Source of the DNA: Cnuibacter physcomitrellae
Lineage (GTDB): Bacteria; Actinomycetota; Actinomycetes; Actinomycetales; Microbacteriaceae
Length of the DNA stretch: 64,000 nucleotides
Direction of reading: 5' to 3'
Assembly: GCF_014640535.1 (NCBI RefSeq)
Contig: NZ_BMHD01000001.1
Location: 2,234,214-2,298,213 of the forward strand
Below are positions 1 through 7,803 of the stretch, one piece after another. The notes below the pieces were generated by a model. The model made no database searches. It was not told the DNA's origin and was given only the letters and a program-made list of their open reading frames with translations. Made by a program: the position numbers and the translations under genes. Position 1 is the stretch's first letter. Every line of letters starts with the position of its first letter.

Positions 1-20
1 GAAGCGGGAGGTCGAACCCG

Positions 21-1025
21 ATGGCTGCCGCGAACGTGCGCGATGTCGCCGCTCTGGCCGGCGTCTCCGTGGGGACCGTCTCGAATGTGCTGAACGCCTC
101 GAAGCCGGTCGCCCCCGCCACCGCGGCTCGAGTACAGGCCGCCATCGACAAGCTCGGCTTCGTGCGCAACGAGTCGGCCCGGCAGCTCCGGGTGGGACAC
201 AGCCGGACCGTGGGCTTCACCCTCCTCGACATCAGCAACCCGTTCTTCACCGACATCGCCTCTGCGGCCGAGGAGACCCTGGGCAGGCAAGGCCGATCGC
301 TCGTGGTCGGCAACAGCGGCGACTCGATCGACCGCGAGCGCACGCACCTCGACCTCTTCGAGGAGCAGAGGGTGGCGGGCCTGCTCATCACCCCCGTCGG
401 CCGGGTGTACCCGCGACTCGAGCGACTCCGCGACCGCGGTTCACCCGTCGTGCTGGTCGACCGTCACGACCCGGACCGAGCGTTCAGCTCCGTCTCCGTC
501 GACGACCGCCACGGCGGCTTCCTCGCGGCCGCGCACCTTCTCGATCAGGGTCGGCGTTCTCTCGCCTTCATCGGCGGCCCCTCCGAGCTCTTCCAGGTGT
601 CACAGCGGTCCGCCGGAGCACACGACGCGGTCGACGGTCGCGCGGGAGCCGGGATCCGGACGATCGAGACCGAGGCGATGACCGCGGAGGAGGGTCGACT
701 CGCGGCCGAGCGCCTCCTGGCACGACCGCCGCGCGCCCGGCCCGACGCCATCTTCGCCGCCAACGACCTCATCGCCCTGGGTGTGCTCCAGGCCCTCATC
801 CGTGCTGGAGTGCGCGTGCCCGACGACATCGCGCTGATCGGGTACGACGACATCTACTTCGCGTCCGCGGCGGCCATCCCCCTGTCGTCGATCCGCCAGC
901 CGGCTGCCGACATCGGCCGCACCGCGGCGGAGGTGCTGCTCCACGAGATCGAGAACCCCGACGAGGGCGACTACCGACATGTCGTCTTCCAGCCGGAGCT
1001 CGTAGTACGGGAGTCGACCGCCTGA
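21..1025 (+). CDS. LacI-family transcriptional regulator
   Basis: DNA-binding repressor of the LacI/GalR family, 334 residues, the usual length. The N-terminal helix-turn-helix (about residues 5-30, DVAALAGVSVGTVSNVLN) is followed by a periplasmic-binding-protein-like sensor domain with the family strings DISNPFF, PVVLVDRH and the C-terminal region ALIGYDDI...SSIRQP. The ATG has GGGAG 10 nt upstream. It is convergent with the L-rhamnose mutarotase gene that follows, so control of a rhamnose or related sugar operon lying left of the window is plausible, but the ligand cannot be read from the sequence. Confidence 0.93.
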   Translation: MAAANVRDVAALAGVSVGTVSNVLNASKPVAPATAARVQAAIDKLGFVRNESARQLRVGHSRTVGFTLLDISNPFFTDIASAAEETLGRQGRSLVVGNSGDSIDRERTHLDLFEEQRVAGLLITPVGRVYPRLERLRDRGSPVVLVDRHDPDRAFSSVSVDDRHGGFLAAAHLLDQGRRSLAFIGGPSELFQVSQRSAGAHDAVDGRAGAGIRTIETEAMTAEEGRLAAERLLARPPRARPDAIFAANDLIALGVLQALIRAGVRVPDDIALIGYDDIYFASAAAIPLSSIRQPAADIGRTAAEVLLHEIENPDEGDYRHVVFQPELVVRESTA

Positions 1026-1053
1026 ACCGCGGACCCCGCCTTGGCGGCGTCGA

Positions 1054-1395
1054 TCAGACGAGGTGGAAGTACTCCTCGAGTCTGCGGCTGCTGCTGTCCG
1101 GGTTCTCCGATCCGACGAAGAAGTCGGCCATGGTCGCCTGCCAGCGCGCGTTCACCTCTCGCCGCGCCATCTCGGCCTGCGCCCGTTCGTAGTCCTCTGT
1201 CTCGAGCACGCCGACGACGAGGCCGTCCGTCCGATCGATGAACAGGGAGTAGTCGCGCCAGCCCGTCTCGCGGAGCGCGTCGAGCATCTCGGGCCAGACG
1301 ACCTCGTGGGCCTCCAGATACTCCTCGATGCGCTCGGGCTTCAGCTGCATGCGGAAGCAGACCCGTTCCCGACCCTCGCGCTGCGCTCCTGACAT
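1054..1395 (-). CDS. rhaM: L-rhamnose mutarotase
   Basis: Interconverts the alpha and beta anomers of L-rhamnose to feed rhamnose isomerase. The 113-residue product matches RhaM in length and pattern: FRMQLKPERIEEYLEAH near the N terminus, the conserved VWPEML stretch, then YSLFIDRTDG, and RWQATMADFF near the C terminus. The frame is open further upstream, but the ATG at 1395 has an excellent GAGGAGG site about 6 nt before it, so the shorter start was chosen. No other rhamnose gene is in the window; the neighbouring LacI gene suggests the rest lies to the left. Confidence 0.85.
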   Translation of the reverse strand: MSGAQREGRERVCFRMQLKPERIEEYLEAHEVVWPEMLDALRETGWRDYSLFIDRTDGLVVGVLETEDYERAQAEMARREVNARWQATMADFFVGSENPDSSSRRLEEYFHLV

Positions 1396-1465
1396 CTGAT
1401 CCTCCTCGACCGCCGACATCCCGTCAGCGTAGCGGGGGCGACCCGGCGGCGGTGGCGGGCCCGGG

Positions 1466-1846
1466 TCAGATCTTCTCGCTGACCAGCAGGCCCTTCTGCT
1501 GCAGCTCCGACGCCACCTGGCCGACCGCATCCTTGTAGGCGTCGTAGAGGCGCACCTGCACGAGGCCGTCGTCGTCTCCGCCTCCGGCCTGGAAGATCGG
1601 GCGGTGCAGGTCGACCTGGACGGTGCCGCCGAGGTCGACGAACTTCACGTCGAGCACCTCGCGGAGGGAGTCCTTGCTCGTGATGAACCCCTGGAACATC
1701 GTCTTGGCGATGCTGCCGTGCGCGGCCTTCCAGTGGTCGCCCTTGTCGGTGATCGTGAAGTCCGCCGCTTCGAGGGCCGTACGCGTGGCGTCCTGCGCGG
1801 AGGCGAGGTCGCCGGAGACGACGAGCTGGAAGTTGAGGATGGCCAT
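1466..1846 (-). CDS. uncharacterised 126-residue cytoplasmic protein
   Basis: I do not recognise this family. The protein begins MAILNFQLVVSGDL, has no signal peptide or membrane segment, and alternates beta-like and helical stretches (residues 2-30, then a region ending in QQKGLLVSEKI), which suggests a small alpha/beta fold. The ATG at 1846 follows AAAGG and is preferred over an upstream start that would lie against the terminator hairpin. It stands alone between rhaM and the ABC importer genes on the same strand. Confidence 0.7.
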   Translation of the reverse strand: MAILNFQLVVSGDLASAQDATRTALEAADFTITDKGDHWKAAHGSIAKTMFQGFITSKDSLREVLDVKFVDLGGTVQVDLHRPIFQAGGGDDDGLVQVRLYDAYKDAVGQVASELQQKGLLVSEKI

Positions 1847-1883
1847 GGCACGCCTTTCGGTCTGGGTGCGCTCAGCATAGGGG

Positions 1884-1940
1884 TCGCACACGTCGACGGG
1901 GAGGCAGGCCCGCAGGCCCCCTCCCCGTCGTGTCGTGCGA
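1884..1940 (-). terminator. GC-rich hairpin after the ABC importer operon
   Basis: Imperfect inverted repeat: the left arm TCGCAC...GACGGGGAGG pairs with the right arm CCTCCCCGTC...GTGCGA around a roughly 15-nt loop. It lies 18 nt past the stop of the substrate-binding protein gene (1959) and before the next gene on that strand, so it probably ends the importer transcript. No U-run is seen, as is common in this kind of genome. Confidence 0.6.
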
Positions 1941-1958
1941 GCGGTCGCGCGCGGTCGA

Positions 1959-2999
1959 TCAGTTGTCGGTGTCGGCCGTCACGAACGTCGGATCCTGCAC
2001 GTCGGCGACCGCGGGCTCGGTCGAGATGACGCCCTGACCGAACAGGAGGTCGATCGTCTTCTGCCAGGTCGCGTCGTCCATCGAGCCGAGACCGTTCGCC
2101 TCGGTGTCCGCGCTCGTGAACGTGTTGTCGATGTCCGCCTGCAGCTGCTGCTCGTAGAGGGGCGCCTTGTCTGCGAGCTGCGGGTCCGAGTCGGCGAGGG
2201 TCTTCGCGGCCTCCGCCGGGTTGTCGATCGTGTACTGGAGGCCCTTGAGGTAGGCGTTCGTGAAGCGCTGCACCAGGTCCGGGTTCTCCTGGATCATCGT
2301 GTCGGTGGTGAAGATGCCCGTGCCATAGGTGTCGTAGCCGAACTCGGAGCCCATGAGGATGCTCAGGTCGCCCGCCGACTTCTGCAGGATCGGGACCTCC
2401 GCATCCGTATAGCAGGGCACCGTGTCGACCTGGTCGGTGACGAGGTAGCTCTCGTAAGGCGGGTTCACCGTCAGCTCGGTGAGCGCGCTCGGGTCGATGC
2501 CGTTGGCCGCGAGCAGCGCCTTGTAGAAGACGTACGTCGATCCCGACGACTGCACGCCGACCTTGAGGCCCTCGAGGTCCTTCGGGGAGTTCAGCGTGTG
2601 CTTGTCGGCCTTCGCGCACATCGCCAGCGGCGAGCTCTGGTTGGTGGCGAGGATCGCCTTGACCGGCACGTCCTGCGACCTCGCCACCACGAGGGTCGGC
2701 AGGTCGGAGACGCCGAAGTCGCCCTGGCCCTGACCGACGAGGCGGAGGGTGTCGCCCGAGCTCGTCCCGGTGAGGATGTCGTCGACGACGATGCCCTCGT
2801 CGGCGAAGAAGCCCTGCTGCTCGGCGACGAAGAGCGGCGCGTGCAGGCCGCGCGGCTGGTAGTCGAGCTGGATGGTGATGTGGTCGGCGTCGGCCGGGGC
2901 GCTCGGCCCCGGCTCGGATCCGCCGCCGGCGCACGCCGTGAGGGCGGCGAGCGCGGCGAGCGACGTCGCGGCGAGGACGAACCGTGGTGCTCTGGACAT
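1959..2999 (-). CDS. ABC transporter substrate-binding lipoprotein, NMT1/SsuA type
   Basis: Extracytoplasmic binding lipoprotein, 346 residues. The signal peptide ends in a lipobox LTAC (Cys23), followed by a Gly/Ser/Pro linker. The mature domain has the NMT1/THI5-like pattern: ITIQLDYQPRGLHAPLFVAEQQGFF near residues 41-66, GQGQGDFGVSDLP, and LEGLKVGVQSSGS. This family binds nitrate, sulfonates, or thiamin-pyrimidine precursors; the sequence does not separate these. It is the last gene of the operon ATPase-permease-SBP. The ATG has AGGAG 7 nt upstream. Confidence 0.88.
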   Translation of the reverse strand: MSRAPRFVLAATSLAALAALTACAGGGSEPGPSAPADADHITIQLDYQPRGLHAPLFVAEQQGFFADEGIVVDDILTGTSSGDTLRLVGQGQGDFGVSDLPTLVVARSQDVPVKAILATNQSSPLAMCAKADKHTLNSPKDLEGLKVGVQSSGSTYVFYKALLAANGIDPSALTELTVNPPYESYLVTDQVDTVPCYTDAEVPILQKSAGDLSILMGSEFGYDTYGTGIFTTDTMIQENPDLVQRFTNAYLKGLQYTIDNPAEAAKTLADSDPQLADKAPLYEQQLQADIDNTFTSADTEANGLGSMDDATWQKTIDLLFGQGVISTEPAVADVQDPTFVTADTDN

Positions 3000-3041
3000 G
3001 CGTACTCCTGGGGTGGGGGTGCGGGGCGGGTGGGGGGTGGA

Positions 3042-3872
3042 TCAGGCGTCGGCGAGGGCGAGGTGCGGGAACCGCCGCCGGAAGAGGAACTCGACGAGTC
3101 CGACGAGGTAGTAGAGGACGAGACCGAGCAGCGACACGATGACCAGCGCCGCGAACATCTGCGCGGTGTCGAGCTGCGTCGAGGCGAACTGGATCTGATG
3201 CCCGAGCCCGGCCTGCGAGCCGGCGAACTCGGCCACCACCGCGCCGATGACGGCGAGCGTGATGGCGATCCGGAGTCCCGCGAAGAGGTAGGGCAGAGCC
3301 GTCGGCACCTGGATGCGGGCGAGGATCTCGGTGCGGCTCGATCCGACCGAGCGCATGAGGAGCAGGAGGTCCTCGTCGGCCCGCTTCATGCCGAGCACCA
3401 TGTTGATCGTGATCGGGAAGAACGCGATGACCACGATGAGCACGAGCTTGGGGGTCATCGTGTAGCCGAACCAGAGGATGAAGATCGGGGCCAGCGCCAC
3501 CTTCGGCACGACCTGGAACAGCACCACCAGCGGGTAGACCGCGCGCTCGAGGAACCGGAACCGGACGACGAGCAGCGCGATCGCCATGCCGACCACGATG
3601 CTGATGACGAAGCCGATCACGACCTCCTGCGTGGTGACCCAGGTCGCCTCGAGGAGCACCTGCCATCCGGTCACCATCTCGGCGAGGATGTCGGTGGGCT
3701 TGGCGATGACGTAGCTCGAGATGCCGAACACGTCGACGGCCAGCTGCCAGAGCACGACGGCGAGCGCCGCGAGGAGGAGGGGCGGCCAGGCGGCGCTCCA
3801 CCAGCGGGCGAACGAGCGGGGCTTGCGAATGGTCGCCTGCCCGGTGGTCCGGGCCTCTGCCAGGGCGGTCAT
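3042..3872 (-). CDS. ABC transporter permease, SsuC/TauC type
   Basis: Inner-membrane permease of 276 residues with about six membrane segments, starting MTALAEARTTGQ. The frame is open upstream, but that part is an antisense shadow of the ATPase gene; the ATG at 3872 sits directly after the ATPase stop (1-nt gap), which fixes the start and implies translational coupling. The EAA loop appears around LLLLMRSVGSSRTEIL...IQVPTALPYLFAGLRI, where the ATPase docks. It works with the ATPase and binding protein on either side. Confidence 0.88.
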   Translation of the reverse strand: MTALAEARTTGQATIRKPRSFARWWSAAWPPLLLAALAVVLWQLAVDVFGISSYVIAKPTDILAEMVTGWQVLLEATWVTTQEVVIGFVISIVVGMAIALLVVRFRFLERAVYPLVVLFQVVPKVALAPIFILWFGYTMTPKLVLIVVIAFFPITINMVLGMKRADEDLLLLMRSVGSSRTEILARIQVPTALPYLFAGLRIAITLAVIGAVVAEFAGSQAGLGHQIQFASTQLDTAQMFAALVIVSLLGLVLYYLVGLVEFLFRRRFPHLALADA

Positions 3873-3873
3873 G

Positions 3874-4641
3874 TCACACCGTCGCTTCCTGCGGCACCGC
3901 GAGCTGCTCGCGGAGGCGCGTCGAGTACTGCACGAACGTGGGGGTGTCGACGATGTCGGCCACGCGCGGGCGGGGGAGGTCGATCGCGACGCGGTCGACG
4001 ATCCGTCCGGGGCGGACACCCATCACCGTGACGGTGTCGGAGAGGAACACCGCCTCGGGGATGGAGTGGGTGACGAAGACGATCGTCTTGCCGGTCGCTG
4101 CCCAGATGCGGGCGAGGGTCTCGTTCATGGCGTCGCGGGTGATCGCGTCGAGGGCGCCGAAGGGCTCGTCCATGAGCAGGATCGACGGGTCCATCGCCAG
4201 CGCCCGAGCGATCGAGACGCGCTGCGCCATGCCGCCGGAGAGCTGATGGGGATAGCGGTCCGCGGCGTGCGCGAGGCCGACGAGCTCGAGCGCCTCGTCG
4301 GCGGCGCCGTCGTTCGCCTTGCCCTTCTTGGCCAGGACCCTCAGCATGGCCACGTTCTCGCGCGCGGTCTTCCACGGCACGAGGGCCGGCCGCTGGAGGA
4401 CGAGGCCGATGTCCTTGCGGGCCACCGCCTGCTTCGCCGTGAGATCGCCGATCCGCACCTCGCCGCTGGTGGGCTCGAGGATCCCGCCGAGGATCTTCAA
4501 CAGGGTGCTCTTGCCGCAGCCGGAGGGACCGAGGAGCGTGACGAAGCTGCCGGGCGGGACGTCGACGTCCAGCCTCTCGAGGACGGTGTTGTCACCGAAC
4601 CTCATCCCGATGTCTCGTGCCGTGATCCCTGAAGCGGTCAT
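3874..4641 (-). CDS. ABC transporter ATP-binding protein, SsuB/TauB type
   Basis: Cytoplasmic ATPase of 255 residues. Walker A is GPSGCGKST, the signature is LSGGMAQRV, Walker B is ILLMDEPFGALD, and the H-loop is VTHSIPEA. Two ATGs lie close together (4647 and 4641); the second has GAGGG 6 nt ahead, so it is used here. First gene of the importer operon, with an AT-rich promoter region and a perfect palindrome upstream. The substrate is unknown. Confidence 0.9.
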   Translation of the reverse strand: MTASGITARDIGMRFGDNTVLERLDVDVPPGSFVTLLGPSGCGKSTLLKILGGILEPTSGEVRIGDLTAKQAVARKDIGLVLQRPALVPWKTARENVAMLRVLAKKGKANDGAADEALELVGLAHAADRYPHQLSGGMAQRVSIARALAMDPSILLMDEPFGALDAITRDAMNETLARIWAATGKTIVFVTHSIPEAVFLSDTVTVMGVRPGRIVDRVAIDLPRPRVADIVDTPTFVQYSTRLREQLAVPQEATV

Positions 4642-4712
4642 CGCCATCCCTCGAACTGGTGACGCGACGTCCGTCGCGCTTGGTGAACGAGTGTGGCCGG
4701 TCGCGTTCGAAT

Positions 4713-4748
4713 TCTCAAGCCTTGAGATTGCTTTCTCACATTTATAAC
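4713..4748. promoter_or_regulatory. palindromic operator and AT-rich promoter between divergent genes
   Basis: A perfect 7+1+7 palindrome TCTCAAGCCTTGAGA (4713-4727) lies in an unusually AT-rich patch between the ABC importer and the acetyltransferase gene. On the plus strand TTGAGA (4722-4727) and TATAAC (4743-4748) form a possible -35/-10 pair with a short 15-nt spacer. A further CTCA...TGAG inverted pair follows. This looks like an operator for an unidentified regulator that could act on both genes. Confidence 0.45.
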
Positions 4749-4831
4749 AATGAGTTAATACGCCGGTGACGCTGGAGGCCACGTCGGCGCCCTTCCGGCG
4801 TGCGTCAGGGCGGGGCTGACAGAATCGACGG

Positions 4832-5503
4832 ATGACCGAACCGGATCCGATCGACCTCGACACGTGGCCGCGGCGCGGGCACTTCGAGCACTACCTCCAC
4901 GCGGTGCCCTGCTCGTACTCGATCACCGTCGAGATCGACGTGACCGAGTTCGCCGCGGCCGTCCGATCCGCCGGGCGCCGGACGTACATCTCGCAGATCT
5001 GGGCGCTCGCCTCCGTCGTCGATCGGCGCCCCGAGTTCCGGCTCACCGTCGACGAGTCCGGGACGCCCGCCGTCTGGCCGGTGGTGCATCCGTCGTTCAC
5101 CGTGTTCAACCCCGAGCTCGAGACGTTCATGAGCCTGTGGGTGCCGTTCGAGCCTGACTACGCGTCCTTCCATGAGGCCGCCTCGCGGACGATCGCTGCG
5201 CACTCCGGGTCGGCCGAGCTGTTCCCCCAGGGGCCGCCGCCGCCGAACACCTTCGACGTGTCGAGCCTCCCCTGGACGAGCTTCACGGGCTTCAACCTGA
5301 ACATCGCCGACGCCTGGCGCCACCTCGCCCCGATCTTCACCCTGGGGCGGTACGTCGAGCGCGACGGCCGGACGTTCCTCCCGCTGGCCGTGCAGATCCA
5401 CCACGCTGCGGCGGACGGCTTCCACACGGCACGGCTCGTCGACGACCTGCGCGCGCTGGTCTCGGATCCGTCCTGGATCACGCCGGAGGACGCTCGACTC
5501 TGA
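4832..5503 (+). CDS. type A chloramphenicol acetyltransferase-like protein
   Basis: Likely transfers acetyl from acetyl-CoA to chloramphenicol or a similar hydroxyl acceptor. At 223 residues it fits the CatA trimeric family. The catalytic motif HHAAADG is present (His191 as base, Asp195 structural), as is the substrate-region string PWTSFTGFNLNI (148-159) that mirrors the family's PWxSF...FN pattern. It is divergent from the ABC importer across a shared regulatory region. Codon use looks like that of its neighbours, with no sign of a recent mobile origin. Actual drug resistance cannot be inferred. Confidence 0.85.
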   Translation: MTEPDPIDLDTWPRRGHFEHYLHAVPCSYSITVEIDVTEFAAAVRSAGRRTYISQIWALASVVDRRPEFRLTVDESGTPAVWPVVHPSFTVFNPELETFMSLWVPFEPDYASFHEAASRTIAAHSGSAELFPQGPPPPNTFDVSSLPWTSFTGFNLNIADAWRHLAPIFTLGRYVERDGRTFLPLAVQIHHAAADGFHTARLVDDLRALVSDPSWITPEDARL

Positions 5504-5538
5504 CCGGGCGCTCGCGCAGAGCGGGCGTGCGTACGGGC

Positions 5539-6510
5539 TCAGGGGGTGGGTGGGATGCCGCCCGTGCGGGAGGCCAGGGTGCTCGCCACCGTGGCGATGC
5601 CGTGGTTCGAGTCAGGCCCCAGCTGGGCACCCCCGATGCGCAGGCCCACGCTCACCGAGGAGGTCGCACCCGAGCGGGGCGGCAGATCCCAGACGTCGCC
5701 CACCTGACCCCGCGTGAGGACGACGGACCTCGGCGCCTCCGCGGCCCGCTCCCATCCCACCTTCGCCGCGAGCCCGAAGCCCTTCCAGTTCGGGGCCACC
5801 AGGCGCTGCTCGAGCCGCAGCCCACCGGCCGGGAGGTCGTACGGGAAGACGCCGGTCCCGGCTGTCAGCGCATCCGCTCGACCCCAGCACTGTGCGGGAA
5901 CGGCCGCCGCGAACGCCTGCAGGAATCGCAGGGCCGCCTCGATCGTGGTCGCGTCCCAGGTGGGCATGCCGTACACGATCGCGATCCCGGCCCGGACCAC
6001 GACGGCGCTGCACGGTGGAGCGCCGTGCAGCACGGCGGCGACCTGCGGGGTGAGCAGATCGTTGGCGAAGGCGGGGATGAAGCCCTCCGCCCGCCAGCGG
6101 GGAGCGAGGGCCGTGGGGGCGGGAAGCGGCGGGAGCGGCAGTCCGTGATCGTCGTCGGGGCCCGTCGTGTCGACCAGGCGGATCTCGGGGAGCGCACCGG
6201 GAAGCGCGAGCCACACCGCGTTCGCGGTCTCCCGGTCGCCGAACGCGGTGCCGCTGTTCGACGTGCGGTACGCGTATCCGACCAGGCGCCCGGCGGTGAA
6301 GGGCCGGCCGTCGACGATCCCGGTCGCGGTCTCGGCCAAGCCGATGGTCCAGATGGGGGACGGCCGTCGGGTCTCCCGCAGGGCGGCTTCCGGCACCTCG
6401 ATGGGCGGCGGAGGAGCCGCCTCCCGCCACGTCCAGCCGCGCGACTCGACCTCGGCCCGCAGCGCCTCACGCGCCTCCGCTCGCTCGGCGCGCTTCCTGG
6501 ACCCGAACAT
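5539..6510 (-). CDS. uncharacterised 323-residue protein
   Basis: Family not recognised. The predicted protein starts MFGSRKRAERAEAREALRAE, giving a charged helical N terminus, followed by a mixed alpha/beta body without signal peptide or membrane segments. A Pro-rich stretch lies near residues 34-45 and another around DDDHGLPLPPLPAP. The start was placed at 6510 because upstream codons overlap the regulatory region of the next gene; no clear ribosome site marks it. Convergent with the acetyltransferase gene at 4832. Confidence 0.65.
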   Translation of the reverse strand: MFGSRKRAERAEAREALRAEVESRGWTWREAAPPPPIEVPEAALRETRRPSPIWTIGLAETATGIVDGRPFTAGRLVGYAYRTSNSGTAFGDRETANAVWLALPGALPEIRLVDTTGPDDDHGLPLPPLPAPTALAPRWRAEGFIPAFANDLLTPQVAAVLHGAPPCSAVVVRAGIAIVYGMPTWDATTIEAALRFLQAFAAAVPAQCWGRADALTAGTGVFPYDLPAGGLRLEQRLVAPNWKGFGLAAKVGWERAAEAPRSVVLTRGQVGDVWDLPPRSGATSSVSVGLRIGGAQLGPDSNHGIATVASTLASRTGGIPPTP

Positions 6511-6705
6511 CACGCTCAGCAGCCTAGGCACGGTGGAACGCGCACGGGCGGACCCCCTCGAGCGGAGATGACCGTCAGAAGGTCGCCCCACAGCTTGCAC
6601 AGGCCGCAGAGGGGCTCATGGTGGCGCTGAGCGTACCTTTCGACGGTGGCAGGGCGCCTTCCGTCGTGCATCGCGGCTCGCCTGCGGCCGCGAGAGGATG
6701 GGTCG

Positions 6706-7182
6706 GTGAGCCTCCACGTCGTCTCCGGTGCGGACACCGACGAGCTGCGCTCCTTCTTGCGTGAATCCGACCTGACGCTGACGGGCCTGGACGACGACGC
6801 GGTGCGCCTGTGGGTCGAACGCGATCGCGAGGGGATCATCATCGGCAGCACGGGTCTCGAGCTCAGCGTCGACGGGCGGCATGCGCTCATCCGGAGCGTG
6901 GCCGTGGCGCCTGGGCGCCGAGCGGCGGGCGCCGGGACGCGTCTGGCCCGGCACGCTCTCGACCGCGCCGCACGGGCCGGTGCCGAACGGGCCTGGTTGT
7001 TCTCGCGCAGGTCCGGCCCGTTCTGGCAGAGGCTCGGCTTCGCCGAGGCCGACCGTCACGCCCTCGCGGCGGCTCTGCCCGACGCGCAGCAGGTCCGGTC
7101 GTTCACGGAGACCGGCCAGCTCGACCGCGAGGTCGCCTGGTCCCGAACGCTGCACGATCTGTCGCCGCACCCCGAGAGGTGA
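6706..7182 (+). CDS. GNAT acetyltransferase, ArsN2-like
   Basis: Predicted acetyl-CoA-dependent N-acetyltransferase, 158 residues. The strings GSTGLEL...HALIRSVAVAP (motif A region), the RxxGxG-like RRAAGAGTRLA and FWQRLGFAEADR followed by a Phe-containing tail resemble the arsenic-associated ArsN2 subgroup. The GTG at 6706 has GAGAGG 8 nt upstream and replaces an upstream ATG that lacks one. It is only 4 nt ahead of a second GNAT gene. No ars genes are nearby, so the substrate remains open. Confidence 0.75.
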   Translation: MSLHVVSGADTDELRSFLRESDLTLTGLDDDAVRLWVERDREGIIIGSTGLELSVDGRHALIRSVAVAPGRRAAGAGTRLARHALDRAARAGAERAWLFSRRSGPFWQRLGFAEADRHALAAALPDAQQVRSFTETGQLDREVAWSRTLHDLSPHPER

Positions 7183-7186
7183 GACG

Positions 7187-7735
7187 GTGACCGGTGACCT
7201 GGCATGGCGCCCGCTGGCCGCCGGCGACCTTCCGCTCCTGGCCGAGTGGCTCCGCGAGCCGGAGGTGGCGCGGTGGTGGAACCACGAGCACTCGACGGAG
7301 GCGGTGCAGCGCGACTTCGGCGCCAGCGTGCGGGGTGAGGAGCCGGGCGAGGACCTCGTGGTGTCGCTCGACGGGCGCCCGATCGGTCTCCTGCAGCGCT
7401 CCGTGATCGCCGACTACCCGGACGACCTCGCGGAGTTCGCGGCGATCGCCGACGTGCCGGACGGCGCCGTCGAGCTGGACTATCTGATCGGCGACGCCTC
7501 ACTCCGCGGTCGCGGCCTCGGATCCAGGCTCATCGCAGAGGCGGTCGAGAGCACCTGGGCCGCCTACCCCGCGGCTCCGGCCGTGCTCGTGGCCGTGGTC
7601 GCTGCGAACGCCGCCTCGTGGCGGGCACTCGAGAAGGCGGGGTTCAGGCGGATGGCCGAGGGCCCGATGGAACCGGACAACCCGATCGACGACCCGCTCC
7701 ACTACGTGTACCGAGTCGACCGCCCTGCGGTCTGA
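7187..7735 (+). CDS. GNAT acetyltransferase, AAC(6')-like
   Basis: Predicted N-acetyltransferase of 182 residues related to the aminoglycoside 6'-acetyltransferase/siderophore-acyltransferase group: WRPLAAGDLPLLAEWLREPEV and WWNHEHS at the N terminus, ELDYLIGDASLRGRGLGSRL as the CoA-binding motif A, and NAASWRALEKAGFRRM as motif B. The GTG start at 7187 follows GAGAGG and lies 4 nt after the previous stop, so the two acetyltransferases are probably co-translated. Whether it acts on aminoglycosides cannot be told from sequence. Confidence 0.8.
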   Translation: MTGDLAWRPLAAGDLPLLAEWLREPEVARWWNHEHSTEAVQRDFGASVRGEEPGEDLVVSLDGRPIGLLQRSVIADYPDDLAEFAAIADVPDGAVELDYLIGDASLRGRGLGSRLIAEAVESTWAAYPAAPAVLVAVVAANAASWRALEKAGFRRMAEGPMEPDNPIDDPLHYVYRVDRPAV

Positions 7736-7803
7736 GCCGGCTCGGGGAAGACTGGGGAGGGACATCGGATCCGCGACGGTGGGAACGGCTCGGGGAGGGC
7801 GAC

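Noticed and set aside
1645-3801. A very long open frame running antisense to the ABC importer genes
   Set aside because: High GC leaves antisense frames open; the predicted product is Arg/Pro/Gly-rich with no family pattern, while the importer genes on the same bases have clear motifs and ribosome sites.
4642-4831. Thiamin (TPP) riboswitch upstream of the NMT1-type importer
   Set aside because: The binding protein type made this worth checking, but no CUGAGA-type TPP aptamer core is present in the leader.
6706-7182. Arsenic resistance locus
   Set aside because: Only the ArsN2-like similarity supports it; no arsR, arsB, arsC or related gene lies beside it, and the ArsR-family gene at 53 kb is far away and paired with an SDR remnant.
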